Source: Bacteroidota bacterium (GTDB taxonomy: Bacteria > Bacteroidota > Ignavibacteria > Ignavibacteriales > Ignavibacteriaceae). From it: 22,569 nucleotides of DNA. The notes beneath the pieces are model-generated. The model saw nothing but the letters and a program-made list of their open reading frames with translations. It was not told the DNA's origin and made no database searches. The stretch lies in the NCBI GenBank assembly GCA_023406915.1, contig JAEXTR010000151.1:1-22569 (forward strand), written 5' to 3'. This document shows, one piece after another, positions 8,687 through 16,910 of the stretch (its first letter is position 1; each line of letters opens with the position of its first letter). A program made the translations under genes and the position numbers.

Positions 8687-10558
8687 ATGCCTACACCTGT
8701 TATCGTTACAGCACAGGAGCTTACCGTTGAGTATGGTGAGCAAAAAGTGCTTACTGCTGCTACCCTCAGTATTCATGAACTGGACCGGATTGGTCTTGTC
8801 GGAAGGAATGGTGCCGGTAAATCCACATTTCTGAAAATAATCTCCGGAATAATGGAACCAGACTCCGGCAATGTGATCAGAAAGAAAAATCTCCGCTCCG
8901 GCTTTCTCTCGCAGGAATTTACACTGAATGAATCAAAAACTGTTCATGATAATATTCTGGAGGGTGCATCCCATATTACTGCTCTGCTAGATGCATATCA
9001 GTCTCTCCCTCCGCACTCAGAAGAACGCCACGCTCTGGAAGTGCAGATTAGTACGGTTGATGGATGGGACCTTGAACGGAAAATTACTATACTGTCTGAA
9101 GCACTTCATGTTCCCGCATCTGACAAAATTGTATCGCTCCTCTCTGGTGGTGAAAGACGTCGTGTCGCCCTCTGCAAAACGCTGATCTCACAACCAGAGC
9201 TCCTGATCCTTGATGAGCCAACAAACCATCTTGATACTGATTCTATCGAGTGGATCGAAAACTTCCTTGCAGACTATAAAGGTACATGCATCTTTGTAAC
9301 CCACGATCGTTACTTCCTTGACCGTATTGCAAACCGTATCGTCGAATTAAGTAATGGTACCCTCTATTCCCATCAGGGAAATTACACCGACTACCTGATG
9401 AACCAGATGCAGCGTCAGGCACAAAAGGAAACTGAAGAACGAAAACGCCAGAACTTCCTCCGCAGGGAATTAACCTGGGTAATGACGGGACCGAGAGCAC
9501 GCCGTACAAAGGCGAAGAGTCGCCTTGATGCCTACTACGAAATTGCGGAGCAAAAGATCGAAGAAGCTCCCCTTGATGTTGATCTGATAATTCCACCTGC
9601 CGAAAAGCTCGGTATGAAGGTGCTCGAGCTGCAGGATGTATCTTTTGCATACCATGATACACCTCTCTTCAGCATGCTGAATTTTAACTTTGAACCCGGC
9701 AGACGCCTGGGTATAGTCGGTAAAAACGGTGTCGGGAAAACAACCCTCCTCCGTCTCATCCTTGGGCAGCTTACTCCTTCCTCTGGTCAAATCATCGTCG
9801 GTGAAAAAACTGAATATAACTATGTTGACCAGAGCAGAATGGTGCTGAATGATGAGGATACTGTCCTGACTACCATTAGCGATGGCGGAGACTATATCCG
9901 CTTCGGAAAGCAGCAGATGCTGGTGTGGACCTACCTCAGGCGCTTCCTTTTTACAGACGATAGAATTCATACGAAGGTTGGAAAACTCTCCGGCGGTGAA
10001 CGCAGTCGGCTTACCCTCGCAAAAATTCTGAAAGATGGAGGTAACTTCCTCATCCTGGATGAACCCACCAATGACCTCGACCTTCCCACCCTCAGAATAC
10101 TTGAAGAAGCTTTGATCGGGTTCGAAGGATGTGTTATCATTGTGAGCCATGATCGGTATTTCCTGAACAGGGTCTGTACTGGCATTCTTGGTTTCGAGGG
10201 GAATGGTGAGGTGCACTTCAGTGAAGGGGACTATGACTACTATCATGAGAAAAAACTGTTGCGCTCAACAGGAGAATCCCAGCCAGGTAATAAGGAAAAG
10301 AAGGAAGATACCCGCCAAAAACCAAAGAAAACGGGACTGACCTGGAAGGAGAGCAAGGAACTGGAAAGCATTGAAGCTGAAATCAGTGCTGCCGAAGAAG
10401 AAGTAACCCGCATCGAGCAGATTTTTGCTTTACCTGATTTTTATAGCACGTATCCTGCTCAAACAGAGTCTCTCAAGGTTGAACATGAGTTAGCTAAGGA
10501 AAGAGTCACTTCGCTCTATGATCGCTGGCAGTTCCTTGAAGAGAAGAAAAACAGTTGA
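8687..10558 (+). CDS. uup: ABC-F family ATPase, Uup type
   Basis: This is a 623-residue soluble protein with two ABC ATPase domains and no membrane segments. Domain 1 has Walker A GRNGAGKST (39-47), signature LSGGERRR (152-159) and Walker B LLILDEPTNHLD (172-183). Domain 2 has Walker A GKNGVGKTT (345-353), signature LSGGERSR (434-441) and Walker B FLILDEPTNDLD (454-465). The linker carries the Uup-like ELTWVMTGPRARRTKAKSR motif (261-279), and the C-terminus (about 550-620) is a charged coiled coil like the DNA-binding tail of Uup; together these favour Uup over EttA or YbiT. ABC-F proteins act on the ribosome; Uup is also linked to transposon-excision frequency and to branched DNA. It follows a terminator, so it probably has its own promoter. 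The histidine kinase starts 42 nt downstream. Confidence 0.88.
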   Translation: MPTPVIVTAQELTVEYGEQKVLTAATLSIHELDRIGLVGRNGAGKSTFLKIISGIMEPDSGNVIRKKNLRSGFLSQEFTLNESKTVHDNILEGASHITALLDAYQSLPPHSEERHALEVQISTVDGWDLERKITILSEALHVPASDKIVSLLSGGERRRVALCKTLISQPELLILDEPTNHLDTDSIEWIENFLADYKGTCIFVTHDRYFLDRIANRIVELSNGTLYSHQGNYTDYLMNQMQRQAQKETEERKRQNFLRRELTWVMTGPRARRTKAKSRLDAYYEIAEQKIEEAPLDVDLIIPPAEKLGMKVLELQDVSFAYHDTPLFSMLNFNFEPGRRLGIVGKNGVGKTTLLRLILGQLTPSSGQIIVGEKTEYNYVDQSRMVLNDEDTVLTTISDGGDYIRFGKQQMLVWTYLRRFLFTDDRIHTKVGKLSGGERSRLTLAKILKDGGNFLILDEPTNDLDLPTLRILEEALIGFEGCVIIVSHDRYFLNRVCTGILGFEGNGEVHFSEGDYDYYHEKKLLRSTGESQPGNKEKKEDTRQKPKKTGLTWKESKELESIEAEISAAEEEVTRIEQIFALPDFYSTYPAQTESLKVEHELAKERVTSLYDRWQFLEEKKNS

Positions 10559-10600
10559 AGTGTTCGTTTTTTTTGTATTTTAAGCATATTCACTTTACAA

Positions 10601-12976
10601 TTGTGTGTGCCTTCTTTGTTTCGTCCCGATACTACATATTCCGGACTCCTGGGTAAACCGTTTTTTATCGGTGCCATGGTCTTTCTCATTAGTGGAATAG
10701 TTTCTCTTTTCGTGGTTCTAAATATCAGGGATAATCATCTCGAGACTGAAAAATTAAGGGCAACTAACCTCGCCGGAGTGCATTCTTCCCTGTTACAGCG
10801 ATCTGTTACCAATGCCCTTGCACCAGTATACGCCGTTGCTGCCTTGGTGAAACAGGGTAATGGCACTCTCGTAAATTACCAGTCAATTGCCTCCGAACTT
10901 TTAAAAAATTACCCCGGTGCTAGTGCCCTTGCGCTCTGCCCTGATGGCGTCGTAAAAGAAATCGTCCCTTATGAGGGGAATGAGGCTGCAGTTGGGCATG
11001 ATCTTCTAACGGACCCAAACAGAAGGGACGGAGCAAGATTTGCTTTGCAAACTGGGAAACTTACTCTCTCTGGGCCTTATATGCTCCTGCAGGGATATGT
11101 TGCCGCAATTGGAAGATTGCCTGTTTTTTTGAAAACTGGAAATGGTGAAGACCGGTTCTGGGGTTTTGTGGCAATAACGATTCCCTTTTCAGAAATACTG
11201 GATAAATCGGGGCTTGACGATCTTAAGACGAACGGTTACAACTATCAGCTTCACAAAATAATTCCCCTCCTAAAAAATGAATTGATTGCTTCATCACCTG
11301 ATTCAACTGTTTCAGTTCCTGTAACAAACAAGATTACGCTTCCCAATGTTGACTGGATACTAAGTATCAGTCCCGCAGGCGGATGGGAGAAGAGTGGTAG
11401 TATTATACTAAACATGATCATTGCTGCTGCACTATCATTTCTTCTTGGATTGTTTACGTTTCAGGCGTTTAGAATCAGAGAAAGCGAACTCCAATATCGT
11501 TTGCTTGCCGATAATGCCGGTGATGTGATCTGGATCAGAAGCTACCCGGATTTGAGACTCAAATACATCAGCCCCTCGATTATCAATCTTACGGGGTTCA
11601 CAGAAAAAGAAGCTGTGCAGAGAAGTCTTGAAGAAGAGCTGACACCCGATTCTTTTAAGCTGGTTATGCAACACCTTGAGCAGGTACTCAAAGAGATTAA
11701 AAAGGAAGGTGGTAACCAGGTTAGAAGTGTAATTGAGGTTCAGCAAATCCGAAAGGATGGATCAACTGTCTGGGTCAGCAATTCGACTTCACTGATCTTT
11801 AATGAAAACAAGGCTCTTACTGGCATCCTCGGCATCTCACGTGATATTCAGCGTCAGAAAATGGCTGAACTTGAAGTAAAGGAGAAAAGCGATGAACTTG
11901 AAAACTTCTTCTTGCTCGCATTGGACTTGTTATGTATCGCCGACACTACTGGCAGATTCAGAAGGTTGAATAAACAGTGGGAGAGTGTTCTTGGTTATAG
12001 CATCTCTTCCCTGGAGAATTCGAGTTTCTTTGATTTCGTGCACCCTGATGATATTCCCGCAACGCAAGATGCGGTTGCCATGATTAAAGACGGTCAGACG
12101 ATCGCTCAGTTTACGAACAGATACCGCACGATCTCCGGTCAGTACCGCTACATCGAATGGCACTCTATCCCTTATGGGGATGAGTTAGTTTATGCTGTTG
12201 CCCGGGATATCACTGACCGCATCGAAAATGAACAGCGCCTCCGTAAGAATACAGAGGAACTTGAAAGACTAAGTGCAACGAAAGACAAGTTTTTCTCCAT
12301 TGTTACACACGATCTGAAGAGCCCATTCCAGGGTCTGATTGGTCTCAGCGATATTCTGATCGAAGATTATGATATGCTCCCCGATGAGGAGAAGTTGAAA
12401 TATATCGAGAATATCAGAGAGCTTTCTCAAAACACTCTGAAGCTGCTCGAGAATCTCCTTTCCTGGTCACGATTAAACTCGGGCAGAATGGATTTTTATC
12501 CGGTGCGTTGTAACTTGCTTCAGTCCCTGATACAGACTGTTTCCCTGAAAAAAAGAATTGCAATGAATAAAGGAATTACGCTGGTTGATGATATTCCCGG
12601 CAATATCACTGTTGATGCTGATGAGAATATGCTCCAGACTGTTGTAAGGAACCTGATCTCAAACGCAATAAAATTTACGAAACCTGGTGGACGTATAACA
12701 CTTTCTGCTGTCCATGAGGGTGATCTCGTTAAAATCTCAGTTGCTGATACCGGTGTTGGAATTAGTGAGATATCTTTAAAAAACCTTTTTCGCCTCGATA
12801 CGAAAGTGAAAACAGTTGGTACCAATAATGAACAGGGAACCGGATTAGGGCTCCTGCTCTCAAAAGAGATGGTAGACATTCATAATGGCACAATCACAGT
12901 AGAGAGTGTTGTGGGAGAAGGTACAACGTTTACGGTTTGTTTACCGGTGGAAAACCGGAAAGATAACAAGGAATAG
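10601..12976 (+). CDS. CHASE-PAS-PAS sensor histidine kinase
   Basis: This is a 791-residue membrane kinase. A transmembrane helix at about 20-42 and another at 267-290 flank a periplasmic domain (60-255) that looks like CHASE (for example SALALCPDGVVKEIVPYEGN and a DLLTDPNRR...A...G motif). Two PAS/PAC units follow (about 295-425 and 430-545), then HisKA with phosphoacceptor His570 in FFSIVTHDLKSPF, and HATPase_c with N box NLISNAIKFT (684-693), G1 DTGVG (716-720) and G2 GTGLGLLL (746-753). There is no receiver domain and no neighbouring response regulator. The start is uncertain: TTG at 10601 or GTG at 10607 keeps the first helix whole, whereas the first ATG (10676) would cut into it. The thioesterase gene follows 7 nt after its stop. 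Confidence 0.87.
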   Translation: MCVPSLFRPDTTYSGLLGKPFFIGAMVFLISGIVSLFVVLNIRDNHLETEKLRATNLAGVHSSLLQRSVTNALAPVYAVAALVKQGNGTLVNYQSIASELLKNYPGASALALCPDGVVKEIVPYEGNEAAVGHDLLTDPNRRDGARFALQTGKLTLSGPYMLLQGYVAAIGRLPVFLKTGNGEDRFWGFVAITIPFSEILDKSGLDDLKTNGYNYQLHKIIPLLKNELIASSPDSTVSVPVTNKITLPNVDWILSISPAGGWEKSGSIILNMIIAAALSFLLGLFTFQAFRIRESELQYRLLADNAGDVIWIRSYPDLRLKYISPSIINLTGFTEKEAVQRSLEEELTPDSFKLVMQHLEQVLKEIKKEGGNQVRSVIEVQQIRKDGSTVWVSNSTSLIFNENKALTGILGISRDIQRQKMAELEVKEKSDELENFFLLALDLLCIADTTGRFRRLNKQWESVLGYSISSLENSSFFDFVHPDDIPATQDAVAMIKDGQTIAQFTNRYRTISGQYRYIEWHSIPYGDELVYAVARDITDRIENEQRLRKNTEELERLSATKDKFFSIVTHDLKSPFQGLIGLSDILIEDYDMLPDEEKLKYIENIRELSQNTLKLLENLLSWSRLNSGRMDFYPVRCNLLQSLIQTVSLKKRIAMNKGITLVDDIPGNITVDADENMLQTVVRNLISNAIKFTKPGGRITLSAVHEGDLVKISVADTGVGISEISLKNLFRLDTKVKTVGTNNEQGTGLGLLLSKEMVDIHNGTITVESVVGEGTTFTVCLPVENRKDNKE

Positions 12977-12983
12977 GTGTACT

Positions 12984-13460
12984 GTGGAAGTAAAGAATGC
13001 TGTGCAGGATTCATATCCACCTGATTTTAGCCACTGCTATGGTTGTGGGAGTCAGAATGAATCAGGATTGCAGATTAAAAGCTTTTGGGATGGTGATGAA
13101 ACGGTCTGCCGTTTTGACCCGAAACCGTACCACATTGCAGTCCCTGGATTTGTGTACGGTGGTCTTCTGGCATCTCTGATTGATTGCCATGGTACTGGTA
13201 GTGCAGCACTTGCAGGCTATAGGGCAGAAAGCCGTGAACCAGGCACCGAACCCCATCTCCGTTATGTTACCGCCTCTTTGCAGATTGATTACCTGAAACC
13301 TACTCCTCTTGGAGTTTTGCTCGAGTTAAGAGGAAATATTTTAGAGGTGAAAGGCAGAAAAGTCATAACCGAAGTTTCCGTATTTGCTGGTGGTGAATTA
13401 ACGGTTATTGGAAAAGTTATTGCTGTGCAAATGCCTGCATCCATGTTCATGGGGAAGTGA
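12984..13460 (+). CDS. PaaI-like hotdog-fold thioesterase
   Basis: The frame is open further upstream into the kinase gene, but GTG at 12984 is the likely start: it lies after the kinase stop and has an AAGGAATAGGTG ribosome site about 5 nt upstream. It gives 158 residues. The N-terminal CYGCG motif (18-22) followed by N..GL is typical of a PaaI/4HBT subfamily. GFVYGG (55-60) and the nearby LIDCHG (65-70) are the hotdog active-site helix, with Tyr in place of the more common His and Asp67 as the catalytic candidate. The DYLKPTP motif is the standard 4HBT strand. Family members hydrolyse acyl-CoA thioesters; the substrate is unknown. The 7-nt spacing to the kinase suggests co-expression. Confidence 0.8.
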   Translation: MEVKNAVQDSYPPDFSHCYGCGSQNESGLQIKSFWDGDETVCRFDPKPYHIAVPGFVYGGLLASLIDCHGTGSAALAGYRAESREPGTEPHLRYVTASLQIDYLKPTPLGVLLELRGNILEVKGRKVITEVSVFAGGELTVIGKVIAVQMPASMFMGK

Positions 13461-13519
13461 GGTGAAATTGTCACCACACTAATACGTAACACTCACTTAA
13501 ACGCATAAGGATCAAAACC

Positions 13520-14023
13520 ATGAAAAAGATAGCTAAACCCCTCCTGTTCCTGCCACTCTTTCTTCTGCTTGCAGGTTGTGAACATAATAACACTGTAGAG
13601 TCCTCTCTCGAATATAATAAGCGCATAGCCGAAGCCTACGTCCATAGTTATGCCACAGCATTGGGTGAAATTCTGCCTATGCTGCCATCAGACAGCCTCA
13701 GAATTGCAGCAATCCGCGCGGGCATTCAATCCATTCGGTTTTATCCTGATAGTTCTGGCTATTTCTATGTCTACGATACTGCCTGCATCAATATCGCACA
13801 TGCCAGGCAACCTGACTTGCCAGGTTCCAATTTGTATGATCACAAAGATTCAAAAGGGAAATACGTGATCCGCGAACTCCTGTCGGCAGCACAGGCAGGT
13901 GGTGGCTATGTAGAATTCTTCTGGATCAAGCCGGGTGGTACAGGTGAGAAGAGAAAGCTCGGGTATGTGGAAATGATTCCCAACACAAACTACTTTATCG
14001 GTTCTGGTGTCTATCTCGAATAA
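13520..14023 (+). CDS. Lipoprotein consisting of a single Cache domain
   Basis: This is a 167-residue protein. The signal peptide (MKKIAKPLLFLPLFLLLAGC) ends in a lipobox with Cys20. The rest matches a single Cache (sCache_2) ligand-binding domain: an N-terminal long helix (about 35-75), then FYPDSSGYFYVYD, the AHARQPDLPGSNLYDHKD loop, a GGGYVEFFW strand and a closing YFIGSGVYLE. In most proteins this domain is the extracellular sensor of a kinase or chemoreceptor; here it stands alone with no transmembrane helix or output domain, so it probably binds a small ligand at the membrane and may deliver it to a receptor. The ATG has an AAGGAT ribosome site 7-8 nt upstream. It lies between two histidine kinase genes, 59 nt after the thioesterase. 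Confidence 0.82.
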   Translation: MKKIAKPLLFLPLFLLLAGCEHNNTVESSLEYNKRIAEAYVHSYATALGEILPMLPSDSLRIAAIRAGIQSIRFYPDSSGYFYVYDTACINIAHARQPDLPGSNLYDHKDSKGKYVIRELLSAAQAGGGYVEFFWIKPGGTGEKRKLGYVEMIPNTNYFIGSGVYLE

Positions 14024-14073
14024 ACCGTAGGGTAACAAAATAAATTTATTTATATCAAAAAAACACCAGACTC

Positions 14074-14102
14074 TTGACTTTTGTTAAAAAACAAGCTAGA
14101 TT
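14074..14102 (+). promoter_or_regulatory. Promoter candidate for the soluble PAS kinase
   Basis: TTGACT (14074-14079), a 17-nt spacer and TAGATT (14097-14102) fit a sigma-70 promoter. The same bases read as TTG, 20 nt, TAGATTTC, one mismatch from the Bacteroidota TAnnTTTG box. Transcription would start near 14109, 78 nt before the ATG. Confidence 0.45.
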
Positions 14103-14131
14103 TCTCCAGGAATGATTCCGGATAGTTTTAG

Positions 14132-14156
14132 TCGGATCACTGTGATCATGATCCGA
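14132..14156. promoter_or_regulatory. Operator-like inverted repeat upstream of the PAS kinase
   Basis: TCGGATCA (14132-14139) and TGATCCGA (14149-14156) are perfect 8-bp inverted arms. Nested in them is a second palindrome, GATCAC-T-GTGATC (14135-14147). The element lies 30 nt before the kinase ATG and just downstream of the promoter candidate, so it could be a repressor site or a leader hairpin. Confidence 0.45.
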
Positions 14157-14186
14157 ATGGCTGAAACACCCTGACAAGGATTTATC

Positions 14187-16178
14187 ATGAAACCATCATC
14201 AGAACACGAAGTGGAAAAACTGCTGACTCGGGATAACGATGCTGAATTGAATGCATCATCCCCAATCTCCTCCTGGTTCCTTACCGAAAAGGATAAACTT
14301 GCCCTTTCTAAACATATGATTTCACCTCTTACTGATCCCCATATTTTCCAGTTCATCCTTGAAACGAGTCAGGAGGGCGTCTGGATAATGGATGAAAAGA
14401 CTGAAACGCTCTATGTGAACCAGCGCATGGCTGATATGCTGGGCTATTCCATTGAAGAAATGAACGGAAAATCAATTTTCTACTTTATGGATGATGCTGC
14501 CCGTGTTGATGGTATGTACTATATTCATCGAAGAATCAACGGAGTCATTGAGCAGCATGACTTTCGTTTTCGAAGTAAACAAGGTGCTGAAGTATGGGTG
14601 ATCATCGCATCTACCCCGCTGATTGATGCAGAAGGTAAATACAGGGGCGCTGTAGGCTTGTTGATGGATATCAGTGATAGAAAAGTTGCGGAAAAGGCAC
14701 TTGAAGAAAGTGAGGCGAATGCCCGCGCAATCATGGAATCTACCATGAATACGATTGTCCTGATTGATAAAAATGGAATTATCATCGAATCCAATGAAGG
14801 GCATGCGTCTAGATTCGGGCTTACAAGAAAAGATATTGTGGGTAAATCACTGTATGAATTCCTTCCGAAAGAGATTGCAGACCGCCGTTATACTAACGTA
14901 AAAAGGGTGCTTAAGTCAGGTAATCCACTCTCAGGTGATGATGAGCGAGATGGCAAATGGACGCACTTTATGATTAATCCCGTCTTTGTCAATGGCATCA
15001 TATCTGATAAGGTGGCTGTCTTTGCAGAAGATATTACTGTAAGAAAGGAAATCGAAAACCGCCTCCGTGAACGGGAAAGACAGCTTTCAACACTGATCGG
15101 AAACCTTCCCGGATTTGTGTACAAATGCCTGAATGATCGTGACTGGACGATGGAGTATATCAGTGATGGTATCACCACCATCGCTGGGTATCACCCCTCT
15201 GAATTAATTGCAAATGAGAAGATTACATACAATGATCTTATTCACCCGGATTATCGTGAATACGTTTGGTCTGAACTCCAGAAAAAAATTGAAAAAAATG
15301 AACGGTTCCAGGTGGAATACCCGATCCTCACAAAAGACGGGTCAGTTCGATGGGTATGGGAACAGGGAAGGGGCATTTTTTCCGATGAAGGAATACTCCT
15401 CTCGCTTGAAGGATTTATTACGGATATAACAGAAAAAAAACTGGCTGAAGAAAAACTGAAGGAAAGTGAAGTGGGGTTGCGGGAGTTAAATGCAACAAAA
15501 GACAAGCTTTTTTCCATCATTGCGCACGATCTCAGAAATCCGTTTCACAACCTCCTTTCTATGTCCGAGCTCCTCTCTGAAGATATTGAGTCCCTCAGCA
15601 AGGATCAGATAATCAGGTTTGGTAGTGAGATGCATGCGATCATAAAAAATCAGTATCAGTTTATGGAAAACCTGCTCACATGGGCTCGGCTTCAGAAAAA
15701 TGACTTCCAGTATAAACCAGACCTTCTGAATGTTCAGAAACAGATTGTGTCCGCCTTCCAGCTCCTGCAACCTCTTGCTCAGGCTAAGTCCATTGCACTT
15801 ACTTCTACGGTGAATCCTGGGATCACTGTCTTTGCCGATGCAATAATGCTGCAAATCGTTCTCCAAAACTTGATTACTAACGGGATAAAATTTACTCAGC
15901 GCGGTGGCTGCGTTGCCATCCATGCATCTTCCGATGGTCAGGAGGTAAAAATAACTATTCTGGACACTGGTATCGGTATGAAACCAGAACAGACCGAAAA
16001 ACTTTTTGATATTATCTCAAAAATCAGTCGTCGCGGTACTGAAGATGAGAAGGGTTCTGGTCTGGGACTCATTCTTTGTAAGGAATTTGTCGAAAAACAA
16101 GGCGGATTCATCACTGTGGAAAGTACCCCCGGTATCGGAAGTAAATTTGTTTTAAACCTGCCCGCCAACCCTGTTTAA
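14187..16178 (+). CDS. Soluble triple-PAS sensor histidine kinase
   Basis: This is a 663-residue protein with no signal peptide or transmembrane helix, so it is cytoplasmic. Three PAS units occupy about 52-168, 175-288 and 296-420; the third has a clear PAC end (WEQGRGIF...GFITDITEKK). HisKA has phosphoacceptor His447 in LFSIIAHDLRNPF. HATPase_c has N box NLITNGIKFT (561-570, with Gly where Ala is usual), G1 DTGIG (593-597) and G2 GSGLGLIL (623-630). The catalytic core resembles that of the CHASE kinase upstream (ATKDK.FSI..HDL..PF), so the two are probably paralogues. The ATG has an AAGGAT ribosome site. The gene has its own promoter candidate and an inverted repeat in the leader. No response regulator is adjacent; the input could be redox, gas or a small ligand, which cannot be decided from sequence. 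Confidence 0.87.
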   Translation: MKPSSEHEVEKLLTRDNDAELNASSPISSWFLTEKDKLALSKHMISPLTDPHIFQFILETSQEGVWIMDEKTETLYVNQRMADMLGYSIEEMNGKSIFYFMDDAARVDGMYYIHRRINGVIEQHDFRFRSKQGAEVWVIIASTPLIDAEGKYRGAVGLLMDISDRKVAEKALEESEANARAIMESTMNTIVLIDKNGIIIESNEGHASRFGLTRKDIVGKSLYEFLPKEIADRRYTNVKRVLKSGNPLSGDDERDGKWTHFMINPVFVNGIISDKVAVFAEDITVRKEIENRLRERERQLSTLIGNLPGFVYKCLNDRDWTMEYISDGITTIAGYHPSELIANEKITYNDLIHPDYREYVWSELQKKIEKNERFQVEYPILTKDGSVRWVWEQGRGIFSDEGILLSLEGFITDITEKKLAEEKLKESEVGLRELNATKDKLFSIIAHDLRNPFHNLLSMSELLSEDIESLSKDQIIRFGSEMHAIIKNQYQFMENLLTWARLQKNDFQYKPDLLNVQKQIVSAFQLLQPLAQAKSIALTSTVNPGITVFADAIMLQIVLQNLITNGIKFTQRGGCVAIHASSDGQEVKITILDTGIGMKPEQTEKLFDIISKISRRGTEDEKGSGLGLILCKEFVEKQGGFITVESTPGIGSKFVLNLPANPV

Positions 16179-16193
16179 ACTGTTTTTGGGTTG
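16166..16193 (+). terminator. Weak hairpin at the end of the PAS kinase gene
   Basis: CAACCC (16166-16171) and GGGTTG (16188-16193) form a 6-bp stem that overlaps the stop codon and is followed by a pyrimidine-rich stretch without a clean T-run. It is a possible weak terminator. Confidence 0.25.
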
Positions 16194-16232
16194 ACCTTCC
16201 TTCTTTCACTTTCAATTATTTACTTTGCTCAG

Positions 16233-16240
16233 TAAATTTG
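16233..16240 (+). promoter_or_regulatory. Bacteroidota -7 box candidate for the methyltransferase gene
   Basis: TAAATTTG matches TAnnTTTG exactly, with a TTTC about 19 nt upstream as a poor -33 element. It would place transcription start near 16247, which excludes the TTG codon at 16238 as the gene start. Confidence 0.35.
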
Positions 16241-16279
16241 CAGAGAGAAAAGCAGCTTTGTTACAATATGAGGTTTCCG

Positions 16280-16903
16280 ATGCAGGTCGATTCCGTTGCA
16301 ATGCAACGCCTTATAAACTTTATTGATAAAATAGAATCAGAAACATACCCCGAAGAAATTTCACAACTCCATTACACAATCTCCCGGAATGCACTGGTTG
16401 ATGTACTGAACCAGCTAAAACTGCCTCCCGATGCACAGATTCTCGATGTTGGATGTGGTCAGGGGCCCGCCCTTGAAATCTTCACCTCGTTTGGCTATAA
16501 ACCTGTTGGTATCACCCTGAATGACGAAGATGTCACAGCGTGTAAATCAAAGGGCTTTCATGTACTGAAAATGGATCAGTCATTCCTCAGCTTCCAAAAT
16601 AACAAATTTGATTTAATCTGGGCAAGACATTGCCTTGAACACAGCTTAATGCCATACTTTACTCTTGGCGAACTCTACCGTGTCATGAAGCCATTAGGGT
16701 TTCTGTATGTTGAAGTCCCACTTCCCGATACTGATGCTCATCATGAAAACAACCTCAATCATTACAGTGTGCTTACACCATCAATGTGGAAATCGCTGAT
16801 ACTCAGAACCGGCTTTCAAATAATCCACGAAGGCTCATTCCCGTTTGAGCTCCATGGTGGTAGGCAGGACGAGTACTTCTTTGCGGTGCTGAGAAAACCG
16901 TAA
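16280..16903 (+). CDS. Class I SAM-dependent methyltransferase
   Basis: This is a 207-residue soluble protein. Motif I is ILDVGCGQG (54-62), which binds the SAM methionine end; the acidic loop after strand 2 is replaced by GITLND; motif II lies in FDLIWARHCLEHS, with the HCLEH pattern of Methyltransf_11; motif III is MKPLGFLYVEVPLPD. No substrate domain is present, so the acceptor is unknown; HCLEH-type members often modify small molecules, lipids or glycans. The frame is open back to a TTG at 16238, but that codon lies inside a promoter-like box; ATG at 16280 has a TGAGG ribosome site 6-7 nt upstream and is preferred over ATG at 16268. The gene converges on the ATPase-GNAT gene with a 2-nt gap. 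Confidence 0.8.
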   Translation: MQVDSVAMQRLINFIDKIESETYPEEISQLHYTISRNALVDVLNQLKLPPDAQILDVGCGQGPALEIFTSFGYKPVGITLNDEDVTACKSKGFHVLKMDQSFLSFQNNKFDLIWARHCLEHSLMPYFTLGELYRVMKPLGFLYVEVPLPDTDAHHENNLNHYSVLTPSMWKSLILRTGFQIIHEGSFPFELHGGRQDEYFFAVLRKP

Positions 16904-16910
16904 CGTTACG
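16899..16910. repeat. 12-bp perfect palindrome containing both convergent stop codons
   Basis: CGTAACGTTACG is self-complementary. The plus-strand gene's TAA is at 16901-16903 and the minus-strand gene's TAA is the complement of 16906-16908. Confidence 0.7.

Noticed and set aside
9470..10246. 258-codon open frame on the minus strand inside the ABC-F gene
   Set aside because: It lies wholly antisense to well-conserved ATPase motifs and shows no recognisable domain; it is a shadow of the coding bias.
12906..12983. Upstream extension of the thioesterase into the kinase gene
   Set aside because: These codons read a kinase-coding stretch in another frame and have no homology; GTG at 12984 has a ribosome site and starts just before the conserved region.
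13461..13475. Hairpin GGTGA/TCACC after the thioesterase gene
   Set aside because: Only five base pairs and no T-run; not enough for a terminator.
14038..14051. 14-bp AT-only palindrome after the Cache lipoprotein gene
   Set aside because: An all-AT hairpin is too weak to be called a terminator and is expected by chance in such AT-rich DNA.
14135..14147. CRP-type binding site
   Set aside because: The nested palindrome GATCAC-T-GTGATC has the half-sites in the wrong order and spacing for TGTGA-N6-TCACA.
16238..16279. TTG start for the methyltransferase
   Set aside because: The TTG overlaps an exact TAnnTTTG box and lacks a ribosome site; ATG at 16280 has TGAGG upstream.
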